Shown one piece after another: positions 8,905 through 21,195 of a stretch of DNA of 64,000 nucleotides (the first letter of the stretch is position 1; every line of letters begins with the position of its first letter). The stretch lies in NCBI GenBank assembly GCA_022496185.1, contig WTXG01000007.1:186001-250000 (forward strand), given 5' to 3'. Both the position numbers and the translations under genes were made by a program. This DNA is from Multifurca ochricompacta (Eukaryota; Basidiomycota; Agaricomycetes; Russulales; Russulaceae). The notes beneath the pieces were generated by a model. It worked only from the letters and a program-made list of their open reading frames with translations, had not been told where the DNA came from and made no database searches.

Positions 8905-10353
8905 TAGTGATTGGCAGGGGTAACCCTGGGGTATACTCATTGGTACCCATACCCGTACCCATACCCATCACTACGGGTATGGTAACCCATGGGTTACCTG
9001 CGGGTCACCCATGAAAACGCATGCAAGTTCTTTACTTGCATCATGCATTTCGGATAACCGGCCTGGGCCTTCCCGGACCAAGAAGATACACAATGCGTTT
9101 ATTTGTGGCTGCTTAAGATCCCTCAATGGCTCTTGTTTTATGTTCAGAAGATTAAGATAACTCATTATTCCATTATTATTTTATTATTCTGCTTTCAATT
9201 TTATACAAGCACAACTAAAATCCAGTATACAGAGATGATTAGATAGGATGTTATAGAACATTGATGAATAGCCTGTCAGATAACCACACAGAATGCAAAA
9301 AAATTAATGAACACATAGACATTGGCAGGGGTAACCCCTGGATAATTGTTTTGATACCTGGGTTACCCATAAAATGAAACGCATGCAAGTTCTTTACTTG
9401 CATTGCGCATTTTGGACAATCAGCCTGGGCCATCCCAGTCAAGGAGATACGCACTCAGACACAATGCGTTCATTTATGGCTACTCAAGATCCCTCAAAGA
9501 TTCCTATTTTATGTTCATAAGATTAAGATAATTTATTATTCCATTTTTATTTTATTATTCTGGTTTCAATTTTATATGAGCACGACTGATCTTTGCATTT
9601 CTGTGCATTTCGGATAAATGGCCTGGGCCATCCAGTCAGGGAGATAAGCACTTGGACACAACACATTCATTTATGGCTACTCAAGATTCCTCAAAAATTG
9701 TTGTTTTATATTCAGAAGATTAAAAGGATCTTTTATTTACATTATTATTTTATTATTCTAGTTTCATTTCATACAAGCATGACTGTCCTGGTCCCTGGAT
9801 GCACAATTCTGTGCATTTAAGTCAACCTTCCTTAATAGGAAGGAGGTCAGACCACCATGCAATGCAATGTAGTCGCTGCCCCATGCAGCTTGTAGATACA
9901 TGTGGGCCTTGTTTCAATAAAGTAATTTGATAATTAGATTATAGAATAGTCTAAAGTAGTCTAGAGAGTATTTTAGATAGTGCCAGACCAGCAGAATTGG
10001 TCACGCATTAATAAAACAGATGCATCATGATTTTCAAGAATGTAGATCACTGATAACAGTTTTATTTTACATCACACCATTGATCTGCTTTGATATTTTG
10101 TAGGATAATACTAGAACATATTTAACACCACCCTGTAGCATACATCAGACAAGATCTTGTATTTTTGTGGCTGCAGATGTGTTTTATCTTGGAAATTCTA
10201 CTGATCTTGTCAATGGATAATCGGCACCTATACCTGCCAAACCTGCTGCACAGGTACAGGTTTCCATGGGTTGGGAGCCATATACCCGTACCCGTACCTG
10301 GCAAAACCTGTGGTGCTTACCCGCGCAGGTATGAAAACCCTTGACAATCACTA
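8905..10353. mobile_element. Non-autonomous hAT element, copy 2 (1449 bp)
   Basis: This has the same structure as the element at 3532-4983, with TAGTGATTG ends and the target duplication GAGTCAAG at 8897-8904 and 10354-10361. It sits in the decayed solo LTR. Compared with copy 1 it shows very many CG to CA or TG changes, including in the subterminal TACCCG repeats (many now TACCCA). This points to cytosine methylation and deamination at CpG. Confidence 0.9.
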
Positions 10354-10638
10354 GAGTCAAGTGGGCCTGAATATACAAAAGCAGATGGCATAAAGCCTGG
10401 CTTCTGATAGGGAATTAAGCAAGTGTCTAGTCATAAGATAAAGAGATAAGGCAATAACAAGATAGTGAATCAACATGGGCAACAAGATGTAAATACCAAC
10501 AAGGTCCAGTCACAGGGATGAGTCACATGGGGGCACATAGGAAGGAGATATGATCAAGAAAGAGAGGGAAGGTGGAACAGAGGGGTTGGCATCATGAAGG
10601 TTGAAAAAGAGTGGGGGACTGGGTACTAGTTCATAACA

Positions 10639-12200
10639 TTTGGCTTAGTCCTGGCTATGTGAATAGGCTGATTGATGAATGCTAGACAAGAAACAGGCTC
10701 AGTCACTATGGAGTTGGTGCCACGGCTCTACTTTATTTTTCCTTTATTTTTCCCTTTTTGGATCACATGACTGTGGGAAGATTACCCAGCAGCCTCAACA
10801 CGTGATCATGGGAATGTAACCGTGACATGGATCATGTGACCGAGTCACATGTAATAGTCACATGCTGCTTAGTCAGCACAAGAGCCACTCAACAATAACA
10901 AGTCAACTTTCTATTGTGTTTACCACAATAAGCAGAGGCCCCACAGTCTAGATGGTTCTAGACCAAGTGGAGCTGCTATCAAGATAAGAGGAGTCCAGCC
11001 TAGAAGGTTCTAGGTAAGTGGAGCTCTAGATAAGGGCCCAGGTTGGGCCATGGCCAATTATAGCACAGTTTCACATGTATCAGTAGATAGATGTGTTCCA
11101 GACCAAAGGGCTAGACTACATATCAGTTATCTACTCCACAGTGACATCATAGTGACATCATAATGTGAGAGTATGATCAGTCAGCAGAGTAAAGCAGCTT
11201 ATGAATCACAGAGATAAGGCTCAGTCAGCAATACAGCTGACTGATACTTGCTGATTCTTGCTTACACTTGCTGCTTACCTCATTACACTGAGAAATGTAT
11301 ATAAGACCCCCTGTAACAGCCTGTAGCCCCCATCTTGTCCTCTTGGGGCTGCAGGTGAGTAACTGTCTACACAAGTTTGATACATAGTGCTAATGGCATA
11401 CTGCCTCCCTGTGTGACTCGATCCTTTGGATCTTGTCCTCTTGGGGCTGCAGCTTCTTCCAGTTTCAGAATGCCATCATCATGGTTGAATAAACCACAGT
11501 GGGTGACACAGTTCCTGGTCATTGCTTGACATGTGATGTTTGCCTCCGTGGTACACCCAATGACTTAGGTCACCACACCTTTGCCCTTCTTTGTCTCTAA
11601 GTGTACATGGAGCTTCACCCATTACAGTTGGCAGATTGTGTGATAGTGCTGGATGGCTTGTTTATGGCCCTTAAGAGAAATCAATTATAATCATGACCCC
11701 AAGAATAACAGGCCAAGTTGACTCATGACTCAACCTGTCCTCTCTTCATGAAAAGATAATCTTTTAAGAAATAAACATTTTATGCAACCCTTAGATTACT
11801 TATTTAGTTGTTGTGAATTTAGGTCAGAAACATGGTCAAAACAACACATCAATCACTTATACAACTTTTCATTTACAGCTTCTGCTAGCATGAAATAATT
11901 AATTCTAAGGACATTTCAGTGCCACATCTGCTGTCTAAAATATTTGGTTTTTGCAATATTTTGGCACAATTTCAAATGTTGTACCCTAAGAAAAGTCAAT
12001 TCTACCACATTCTGAATTTATCTCCTTCACATGCCTTTATAAAAGGCCAGAAGAGGGCAGAAACATAATTATATACAGACTTTTAAGTTATGTGATTTAG
12101 ATCAGAAATGTTGCCAAAATATTACATTACTTCTCCAAATTTTCATTTACAACTTCTGCTGACAAGAAATCTGCTGTCTGAAATAACTCTCTGCCTGTGG
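10639..12200. repeat. CpG-poor repeat remnant, possible LTR at about 10.71-11.56 kb
   Basis: No coding sequence is visible. A TATATAAG box is at 11298-11305, AATAAA occurs near 11489, and a 23-bp direct repeat (containing CTTGTCCTCTTGGGGCTGC) is at 11332-11354 and 11430-11452. Imperfect inverted ends TGGTGCCACGG (about 10712) and CCGTGGTACACC (about 11547) could mark a second LTR family. The rest, to about 12.2 kb, is AT-rich unique-looking sequence with almost no CpG. The LTR reading is only suggestive, because no target duplication was found. Confidence 0.35.
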
Positions 12201-12499
12201 TGTAACCCCATGGCCCTGAGTTACCCTGAGCCAGTTGAAGCGCTCGCTCATCAGTGAGCAGATGGTTCAATTCAGTAGCGTGAACCGTGTTTCAAACATA
12301 CGCGTCCCCGTCGAGTGGCATGCTGTCCCGCCGCCGGCGAAAACATTGGAACACATCCTTGCTTGTAAAAGTGTGGAAGAAAGGGGAGAAGGGATAAAAA
12401 TGAATGAAAGTGAAATGAAGAAGTGAGATGGGCAAGAAAACACACATGTAGCTTGATTCATCGTATCACGTGTCTCCCTTTGAAACCAAGTAACAACAA

Positions 12500-12535
12500 T
12501 CAGTAACGGTATCGGTATCGGTATCAGTATCAGTA
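12500..12535. repeat. Short tandem repeat (GGTATC)n
   Basis: A run of GGTATC units, then AGTATC units, lies in the 3' flank of the RhoGAP gene. Confidence 0.6.
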
Positions 12536-12672
12536 AAGTAATAAATAGATAAATAGTACGCTGTACTCAATCCAGTCCAACTCGACTAGACTCGCCCCAT
12601 CCTCCGACTCCGACATATCCTAGTTAGGCTTCCGTGGTGCAGTTAGGCTCCCAGTACGTGCCACCTGCCTAG

Positions 12673-15136
12673 CTATTCACTCTTTGAAGGCACTGGCGGA
12701 ACTGGTGGTGCAAAGAACCCCGACGCTGTCACACTTATCGCCTCAACACCCGCACCGCTGGTCTTGCGCATCGTGCCACGCCCGATTGAGATTGAACCCT
12801 TGCGTATGGTACCATTGACGTTTTCGATACTGATTGTTGACCTTGCACGGTTCGCTGGTCCAAGCTTTGCAGTCCCTGCTGCGTGACCTGGTATGTGCAT
12901 CGACCGAGCAGATGAGAGTCCCTGAGAGCCGCCACCTGGCAGTTCAGAGCGGGGCCGTGAACGAGAAGTTCCCGAACCAGGGACGGAACCCATATTACCC
13001 CATGCGCTCGGGGGCGCACCCACTACTGAATCGACCGTCATGACAAGCATAGTATCGTCGATGCTCTCATCGTCATCGAAACCTCGGCTGTCACGGTTGG
13101 ACGAGCCGCGAGATAACGCCGATAAGCGCTTTTGTGTATTACTTAGATGGGCCCCGACTGCACGCGGGCTCGAAGAGCCGGATGAAGCAACGTCATCCTC
13201 TGTGAATGAGCGTGCAGGTGGTAACGCCTCGCTTCGGTCCTGGATTTCGTCAAAGATCTCGTAGTAGCGCTGAACGCAGAGCTTGATGACCGTGCCTAGT
13301 GTCGTACGACCTTGTTGCAGTGGCTTCGAGGTGGGTGATAAGTCGGGATGGAGGGTGGACCCGCCAGGGAGGGCGCACATCATGATATCCTTTGCTGGAG
13401 AAGCCCCCGACAGAAGATTTGGGCACAAGACGATAGTTAAGTTATGTGCATCCATCAGGTTCCTTGAAGAGCGCAAAGATACGTCATGCATCAGGTCTGG
13501 AGTGGTTAATTAGTGCCTTCATGCATACAAGCTTGAAAGAGGGACACACGAAGGATGTAGCTGAGCAATATGTAATTACACCGAGGTAGGGTTGGGAGTA
13601 AGTTCTCCCGAATATACAAGACGGCGGACCAGTCGCTGGGGTCTTCTTTTGGCACAGGACATTGTTGTATAATAGGGTACAATGCCTCTGGAAATAGTGG
13701 CTCCGGGAGGTCTCGCAGATACTTCTTGAGAAGGACAGCTGCTAGGTATGGATCGTCGAAACTATCTAAAGAAACCACCTGCCCTCGATCGTACGCTTCC
13801 TTGACTTGCCGCAAAGTAGCAGAGCTTGGGGAACGCCGAAAGAGGCCCTCATCCGTTAGGCCTTGAAAAGCAAGCTGAATTGATAGCGTGAATTACAGGC
13901 TGACGAACGCACCTGTCTGACGCAGATATTGCGCACAGTCTTTCACTACACGCGGGACACCGCCTTTCTCGCCATCATACCCCATGAGCTCTTCAAGATG
14001 CACACCGAATAAATTAGAGCGCGTCTGAATCGGCAGTGTGATTTGTCGCTCGTGCTTTGAATTCTCCCTAAACTGGTCACCAGCAAGTAATCAGCGCACG
14101 GGACAACTTACTCATATACAGCAGGTGGAACATCAATTTGTGTTAATGGCACTTGAAAGGCCAACTCAGTCAAGGTGGCAATGTATGTGATTTTGCGGAA
14201 GAATTTGGGACTTGAAGGAAGGTAATGTCTAAAGCACTAATAGATGGAGGGTGGGACGAACCTAATGAATGCACCGGCAAGGGAAAAAAGCACTTCTCGT
14301 ATTCAGAGGAAATCTCCGGTTGTATGAAGAACAACAACTCACTCTTGGAGAAGAAGTTAGAGTGGACAATATACTTGAAAGGCGGAGGGAACAATCAATG
14401 CGCGTTTGTACGAATGTGGAAGCGTACACACCAACTGCTTCAAATTCTTACGATACTTCCTACTGAGGCTCCGGTAGGCCTTCCACACCCAGTTCCAGCC
14501 TGGGGTATATTTGCTTCCAGCAGCAAGAAAGACCACAGTATAATCGGACTCCACTAAGAAAGAACATTCCGTTAGGTGAGCGATTGGTAGCCGGAGCAAG
14601 GCGCACCATAAAGGTCAAGATATGAGAGTATTCGACTGCGACTGGATAAGCCATGAGCTTATGACGTTAAGGAGATGAAACATACGAGAGGAGCGCGTCG
14701 TAGTCGACTTCCCGAGGATCCGGAAGGGCAGACGCGTTTATTACGACCCTTAGAGAAGAGACAAAAAAAAGGTTAGATTGTCAAGCCATACTTTCTGATA
14801 AAATGGCGTTACATCGGGCGCGTCCTGTCGTAGGTGGATCAGGGAAGGAATTGTGAAGCATCATTACGTTGTGATGGGATGTACGAACTCGTAATCCACT
14901 CCAGCCTGGTAGATCATCTTGCTTATAATCAATTGGAATCTATCTTCTCCAACTAACTGGTCACGGTCACCGTTTTGTGAGGTTGTTCGTTTCACCCATG
15001 GAACGCTGAACTTTCTCTTTGGAGTAAGTGACGTCGGTGATAGATCGACAGGAGAAGACGGGGATTGACTGAGGGCAGTAAGACGCTGTTTTAGGGTAAG
15101 AATCTTTTGACCTTTTGATGTTGATGTTGAGAGCAT
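12673..15136 (-). CDS. Sec14-like/CRAL-TRIO plus RhoGAP protein (ARHGAP1/Ecm25 type)
   Basis: This is a Rho-family GTPase-activating protein. After a basic Ser-rich N-terminus comes a lipid-binding Sec14-like domain, marked by VINASALPDPREVDYDALL (around 14690-14760) and YTVVFLAAGSKYTPGWNWVW, KAYRSLSRKYRKNLKQL and SPKFFRKITYIATLTELA. The RhoGAP domain starts at SNLFGVHLEELMG. It contains the arginine finger GLTDEGLFRRSP, then DPYLAAVLLKKYLRDLPEPL and RNLMDAHNLTIVLCPNLL. A Ser/Pro/Arg-rich tail ends at 12673. Clear introns are 13497-13549, 13862-13912 and 14068-14111; those near 14260-14420 and 14600-14860 are less certain. ARHGAP1-like proteins act on Cdc42/Rho at membranes in polarity and cytokinesis; the target GTPase is not evident. 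It lies at the edge of the transposon-rich region, convergent to it. Confidence 0.85.
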
Positions 15137-15374
15137 CTTTTAGAAGTAGAAGGAGGAGAAGGAGAAGGAAGTGGGAAGTGGGAAGTAGGAAGGCCGCTGA
15201 GCTGAGACCAGCTTTGCGATTAGGTCACGTGATACGACTACAAACACTTGTGACCCCAGGTCTCTTCCTCTTCTTTTAAATCTAATCTATCTATTTCGAA
15301 CATGGCGCCATTCGTCTGCCTTGTGACGACAACACCTGAGGATTTAAGTTCCCAGATGTTTTTGAAAGTACAAC

Positions 15375-17679
15375 ATGTCTTTAAAGGACTTCAAAACTGG
15401 TGAGGATAACTCGGACGGTATCAGTGATGAATACGACTCCCCACAGGATCGGAAGCTTTTGAGAAAGGTAGACTTACGGTATGGTACATACATATAATAT
15501 GAGGTGCTCAGCTTATCAAACAGACATCTACATAGGCTCTTACCTATCCTCACATTGTTGTACCTACTCAGCTTTTTGGATCGGTGACAAAATCTCTTTA
15601 TTTGATCTCTTTCTGTTCTCTGATTATCAGCACTCTAGCACCAATATAGGGAACGCTAGGTAAGTCCGTAGCACAACCATGCCCAATGATGTGAATTGAC
15701 TAACACCACAGCGATGCAGAATCGATGGGCTGACAAAGGTGATTCATTATTCTAGCTCATGCTCGAGACTAGTTTGATCTGTTCTTGAAGGACTTGCACA
15801 TCTCCCCTTCGGCCTACAACACAGCACTTGCCCTCTATTTCATCGCATACGTGACTTTTGAAGTCCCTGCCAATGTGAGTGGCGCATTTTTAATAGTCCT
15901 AGAAGACGTTATTGACCCATCAGAAAGATAATGTGAGCCGGAAGCACAGTGAATTAATTGATGGCAATTGACATCTTCGCAAGCTTGAAACGATTCGACC
16001 CTCAATTGTGGTTACCTCCCCTTACTTTTGCCTGGGGAGTTGCATCTGTCGCCCAAGGTCTCGTAACGAACCAAGCGGGCTTGTTTGGCATTCGCGTTCG
16101 TCAGTATCTCGTCATGGTAGTTAGCCGCAGACATGTTTGACACGAATTCCCAAGTTCTTGGCGTCACGGAAGCAGGCTTATTTCCAGGCGTGATTTTCAT
16201 ATTTTCTGTCTACTACCTACGGTAAAGCTGTTTGCCTCCTCCCTTTCAGCGGTTTACACATTCCTGATGTAGGCGGGAACGTCATTGGCGTGTTGCAATT
16301 TTCTTTGGCGGAGCAGCTCTCGCAGGAGCGTTTGGCGGTATGTCTGACTATCTTTAGGTCATGCCCAGCAACCCCGACAGTACCCAGGTATCTTCGCTTA
16401 TGTCATTGGAAAGATGGAAGGCGTAGGAGGCAAACGCGGGTGGCAATGGTAAGAGCTTCATCTGGTGTGTAATTATTCTGTTTTTACGAAGTTCTATCAG
16501 GATCTTTATTCTTGAGGGTCTGTTGACCATTTTAATATCTGTTCTGGCCTTCTTCTTCGTCCCGACATGGCCGCAGAAAGCCAAATGGGTATGTCAGGCG
16601 TCCCCTGATGAGGATTATATCACCAACACCGGTGCAGCTTACTGATGCGGAGCGCTCTCGTCTTCTGGCTCGTTTGGATGCCGACTCTGATGCCGCGGAA
16701 CAAGAGAAGTTCGCCTGGGAATATGTGAGCCAGGCGGTCCTTGACCCTTTGGTTTGGGGATATGCCTTGTTGTTCCATGGTTTCGCGTTTACACTGTATA
16801 CTCTAAGCCTTTTCTTGGTTTGTGTCTTTGTTTCCCTTTGATACGTTCCTCGTGAGGTTAACCTGATCTAGCCGACAATCATAGCCGATTTAGGCTTCGC
16901 AACCTGGAAAGCGCAGCTGTAGTGTCTCCCGATAGCTTCATCGACTTTTTCTTTTTCCTGAATGACGTTCTCAGGATGACCGTTCCGCCAAATGCATTGG
17001 CTAGCATAGGTATTGCGTTTGGTGCTTGGTTAGCAGCTCGAACTGGTCGCCGCGCCCCCTTGATCATTGGCTCGGCCGTCGTGGCCATTATTGGTATGAT
17101 TTGTTGCTTTTCCCCAAGTTAGATCTTTAGTTCACTCTCAGCAGGCTACATTGTCCTTCTTACAACCGAAACACGTACGTCTACTCACTCACGCGGATGA
17201 GCTTCATAGACCTAACATCCGGTCCAAATGACATAGCTGGAGCGCAGTATGCAGGGGTCCACTTCGCCGCTTTGGGAATCTACACTGGCAACGCTCTGTT
17301 GTTGAGGTGCGTCTGGTACTTTCGCTCTTCCCTCGCTATTCACGCCTCCCTGGCTCGTAGCTGGCCATCGGAGAACATCTCCGGTCAGACCAAGCGCGCC
17401 GTAGGCGTTGCTATGCAGATTACCATTGGTGACCTCGGAGCTGTCACTGGTGTGCTTCTCTACCGCCCCGCCTTCTCTGCGCATCGCTTCCGCAAGCCGC
17501 ACATCATCGCTATCGGCTATCTTACCTTCGCAATTATTGTTGCCAGCGCTCTTTGGCACAGCATGGCAAGTGAGAATCGCCGGCGCACTGAAATAATTGC
17601 TGCTGGTAAGGACGAGGTTGAGCGCGAGACAAAAGTGCTGCTGGGTGATCGCGAGGTACATTGGAGGTATCGAGTGTGA
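15375..17679 (+). CDS. MFS transporter, Dal5/allantoate-permease (ACS) family
   Basis: A twelve-helix permease is spread over many short exons. The first exon ends with RKLLRKVDL, followed by RLLPILTLLYLLSFLDR, TNIGNARIDGLTKDL, and YNTALALYFIAYVTFEVP. These are the signature first helices of the anion:cation symporter family. Later segments are GVTEAGLFPGVIFIFSVYYL, WRVAIFFGGAALAGAFG and TWPQKAKWLTDAE, the central loop. The second half has MTVPPNALASIGIAFGAWLA and GQTKRAVGVAMQITIGDLGA. The tail is short and charged. Acceptor choice at about 15716 (gatgcag) is needed to keep frame. Members import allantoate, nicotinate, biotin, pantothenate or similar carboxylates; the substrate is not readable. 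Confidence 0.85.
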
Positions 17680-17938
17680 AGGCAGTGTACATGAGGCAAT
17701 TATTCATTAATACTAGGTAAAGGGGTTGGTATAATATATACCTTCTTCAGAGTGAACCAAGGCTGGTCAGCTCGGCAAATACACACCATAGTAACACTTG
17801 CAAATGTGGGGGAGACATACACCGTGGAAGAGTCCATCGTCAGTTAAAAAAGTCACGAGATGGTTCACGTACGGCCGAAAGGGTGGCCAAGCAGTACAAA
17901 TACAAGACTCAGGGGGATGTCAAGGATATACACCTCGT

Positions 17939-19057
17939 TTAGGAGGACGTCTTGCGAAGCTTCGAAGGTCTCTTCCGACACTGATACTCGTCATAATCAC
18001 TTTCACTATACTCATCTGGGACTGCAGGCACATGTGCCTGTTGTTTCTTGGCCGAATCGAGCTGCCGTAGCTCACGTAGGGCAGCGGTGAGAGCCCTCAG
18101 AAAATCACTCTAAGATCAGAATCAGTCAACAGGAAAGCGGCCTAGAAATGACGTACGCACCGTGATAGCACGAATTTTTACAACAGGCAGATTAGACTGC
18201 TCTATATGCCGCTTTTTCTCCTTGAACTACCGATGGTAAATAGCCTTGTTTAATGCCGAGAGGCGCAACGCCTACCTTCTTGTTCTCATCCCTCTTAAGC
18301 GTGGAGAGGTGCTTAATCCACAATTGCAAGTTTGAATCAACAGCACGAGTCCCAGTTCGCCGCCGAGGGACCTCGGGTATCCCATGAATTGGGCTCTCGT
18401 CATCAGAATCCGGCAGAGCATATGACTTCACGGTTGCAGCAGCAGATCTGTGAAGTCGCTTGCGGGTTCGTGCGACGTTCGACGTAGCTGAGGTGTTTGA
18501 CAAGAGGTCAATTGACAACGGGGAATCTTGGGTGGTCCCAGTGGACACACTCTCCGCGCCAGGAGTTTCCCTCTTCACTTCTACATCTGAATGTTTCAGA
18601 TAGTCGCTGTCGGAGAAGAAAAATTCCGCGCCATCTTGAATAGCCCGAAATAGTAGGTAATTCTGACCAGATAAATGTAAGTAAGAGAGCGTGTGGTCGA
18701 CATGCCATCATACTGGAGCACGTCCCAGACGAGCAAGCATCTTGAAATGCTGAAGCGTGACGGGGACTATAAGTGGACCCAACAGGTAGTGCTGTAAGAC
18801 CTGAAAACGAAGGCTTATAGTTAGCTCCTGGGATAAGGATTTCTCCCGTACGACATGATCCTCGTTGACAACTGCATGGTTCATAAAAGTTGCGGTCACA
18901 GGGTGCCTCCTGCCAAACTGATTCCGAATCCATCTTCCAACAGGAAGTAGGTCTGGCCAACAATTAAGCCTTGACGGAACAACATGGAACGAAGATAATC
19001 AACCTACCGGCCAAGTAAGGCAACGTCAGAGACCAGTTGATTCGATGGCTGGGCCAT
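17939..19057 (-). CDS. Unrecognised nuclear-looking protein with acidic/basic C-terminus
   Basis: A coherent multi-exon model starts MAQPSNQLVSDVALLGR at 19057 and ends at 17939. The recoverable segments are VLQHYLLGPLIVPVTLQHF, HLSGQNYLLFRAIQDGAE and FFFSDSDYLKHSDVEV. A long Ser/Thr/Arg-rich linker contains ALPDSDDESPIHG, followed by LQLWIKHLSTLKRDENKK, FLRALTAALRELRQLDSAKK and an acidic then basic end (DEYSESDYDEYQ, RKRPSKLRKTSS). The basic clusters suggest nuclear location and the helical C-terminus could oligomerise. I do not recognise the family. The first two exon junctions are guesses, and the segment 18600-19000 can be read in two frames. Confidence 0.5.
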
Positions 19058-19134
19058 GGCGTCGTCCTCTTTCGCCGTGGGTCTAGTTCATCATGAGTGA
19101 TAACTTGCGTGAGCGTCTCCTGCCCAATCTCCCC

Positions 19135-21195
19135 CTAGACACACTCAATAACGGTATCTCCAAGAGCGGTGAATCTGCGTACAAGGAACAACTCGGATGA
19201 AGACGGTGATGAAGACGGGAACACGCCCTCACACGACCTCATTGCCGTGTCACCGCCGCGAGATGGGACGCCATCCCCATCCCATTCATCTTCGTGAAAT
19301 TCTGGGTTACCCAAGACCGTCTCGTTCTTGAAGATGTAGGGATCTCGACAAAGTTTGCTCTCGAAGGCCGCACACTCCTTTTCCCGTTCAGGCGGGGGTA
19401 GGTCGTCCATAGTCAATTGATATTCAGTGGTAGCAGCAAGTTGTATATCCTCTTTGAGCGATGGATACTCCTCACACATACAGCGAAGCATATTTCCCTG
19501 GTCAAGGGTGTAAGTAAGACGTAAACCGATATAGAGATTTTGGAGGAGGACCTTGGAGGCAACCTCGAGACATCTGACGGCAACATCTGCAAGGAATGAA
19601 GAGAACATAGTATCGTCATCAATCCTACAGTGTGCCCTAGCATAGCGTAGGATGGGAGAAAAGTACTCCACAAACGGGCTCAGGAGAACATGAGCAATGT
19701 CTTCAGTGGAGACAGGGGTTAGGTGAAGGCGTTCTAGTTCTGAGTGTAACGTAACCACCGAGGCTGTAGAATTGCCGATGAAGACCGTTAAGAGCATTAC
19801 AAGACGAGCGGTAGGGTTTGAACTTGGAAAATCTTTCCATAGGAAACGAAGCGATGCTCCTGCGGACGGTGTCGTGATTGAGCGCGTTTTGATGAATAAC
19901 TACGATGGGAATATATCTCAAAAGACGCCCGGTTCGACGATTTCGAATGACACTACCTTAATGAGATTTTCCACGAGGGAGCTGGTACAACACTCAGTAA
20001 CTTCACACGCATGAGGACGAGCGCGAAACGTACGCTAGCGAAAACCGTAAGTCGCCCTCGCGATCTAGAACTTTGAGTACGGCATAACTCGTATCATTTG
20101 TCTCCGCCTCCATCAGAACCTCTGCAGCAACCGTTCGGCTAACGAACATTCTATTGGGATCAAGGTGAGCCAGTGCAAAAGGGGGATCCCATTGAAGGGG
20201 CATACGATGTGTCCAAACGGCACAGTTCGCGAACGTTTAGGAGAACATCCTTTGCTCGATGTTCTTCTGATCGTTCGAAGATTCTACGGAACACAAAATC
20301 GCGGTACTAGAACAGTAACCCCTCTTTGAATTGCGGTTCTATAAGAAGCAATATGGGCGCACTCGACTGTCCATGCGGAATCCGTTTGCGATTGCAAGCG
20401 GTAAAAGGCGAGGTTCGATAGAAAGTGCCAAGGGGAACTGAGCCATGATTGGATCCTATTGATTGCCCCCTTGAACGCCGTCACGTTTGGTTGGATAGAT
20501 GGCTGGCACCCACCTTGGAGCAAAAGGGAATAAACTGCGGGGAACAATGTCGAACAAAAAATTGGAGACCCCAAGGAAAACTTACCTTGCCCTTGTCTAA
20601 CATCTCCGCAATAGCGTCCGTCGCCAGACCACGTCTGTCTGAACGTAGTCTGCTCTCCTTTATAAAATGGCGAAACACCGTGCCATCGTCCTCTCCTTTA
20701 ATTTGGTTGATCGTCTCAAATCTCTCCGACGATAACTTCAAGAAATGGCTGAAAGTAGACAGACTTAGAGTCCGAACCCACGGAGTCTTGATAAAAGGGC
20801 AAGAAGAACGAAAGTAATGGTGCATTGCGATCTGGACGAGGTAACGAGAGAGATGTGCCCCGCTACTCAACAGAACCTACAGCCGAAGATAGAAACCGAA
20901 TGTGGGGGGCCGTGTCTGATAAATTGAGAGCACTCACATCTAGGACTTGCTCAGTAGTGAGTTTCCCCCGACCAAGCGCCCAATACAAGGCCTCGATAGA
21001 TCCATACCGGGAGAGGAAGTAATGAGCCCGAACATAGGGATCTCGTGAAAATACGTTAAATCGTCGACATGTTACTACGAATGACGAGGGGTGGTCTATT
21101 TCGTTGAAGATGATTTGAAGGACTTCATCTACTCCGAGTTGGAAGAGATGAGCGCTACCATGAGTTGTGGGGCTACGACGGCGACACACCGGCAA
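19135..21195 (-). CDS. F-box-like agaricomycete family protein, start unresolved
   Basis: The N-terminal region has an F-box-like motif (LGVDEVLQIIFNEIDHPSSF, VVTCRRFNVFSRDPYVRAHY) followed by the family hallmark FLSRYGSIEALYWALGRGKL. Further on are LLSSGAHLSRYLVQIAMHHY, FRRIFERSEEHRAKDVLLN and a helical C-terminal half (VEYFSPILRYARAHCRIDDD). The protein ends at 19135 after an acidic Ser-rich tail. Good GT..AG introns join most blocks, for example one before VLLSSGAHL (about 20876-20937). No in-frame ATG precedes the F-box, since a stop comes first, so either a far upstream exon is missed or the gene is decaying. F-box proteins of this kind may recruit substrates to SCF ligases; targets are unknown. 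Confidence 0.6.

Larger units (their letters stand above)
6983..10638 (-). mobile_element. Decayed solo LTR (589 bp core) filled by Tc1 and hAT insertions
   Basis: On the minus strand the LTR runs from TGTTATGAAC at 10638 to its end at 6983 and follows the LTR at 2194-2774 throughout. Removing 7248-8857 (Tc1 composite with one TA) and 8905-10361 (hAT with one 8-bp copy) leaves 589 bases against 581 in the intact LTR. The flanks TTTGA (6978-6982) and TTTGG (10639-10643) look like a 5-bp target duplication with one change. No internal region remains, so this is a solo LTR. Most CpG sites of the intact copy are TpG or CpA here. Confidence 0.8.

Noticed and set aside
3532..10353. Classical RIP of the Neurospora type
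   Set aside because: Changes between copies are mainly in CG context rather than CA, so CpG deamination explains them better.
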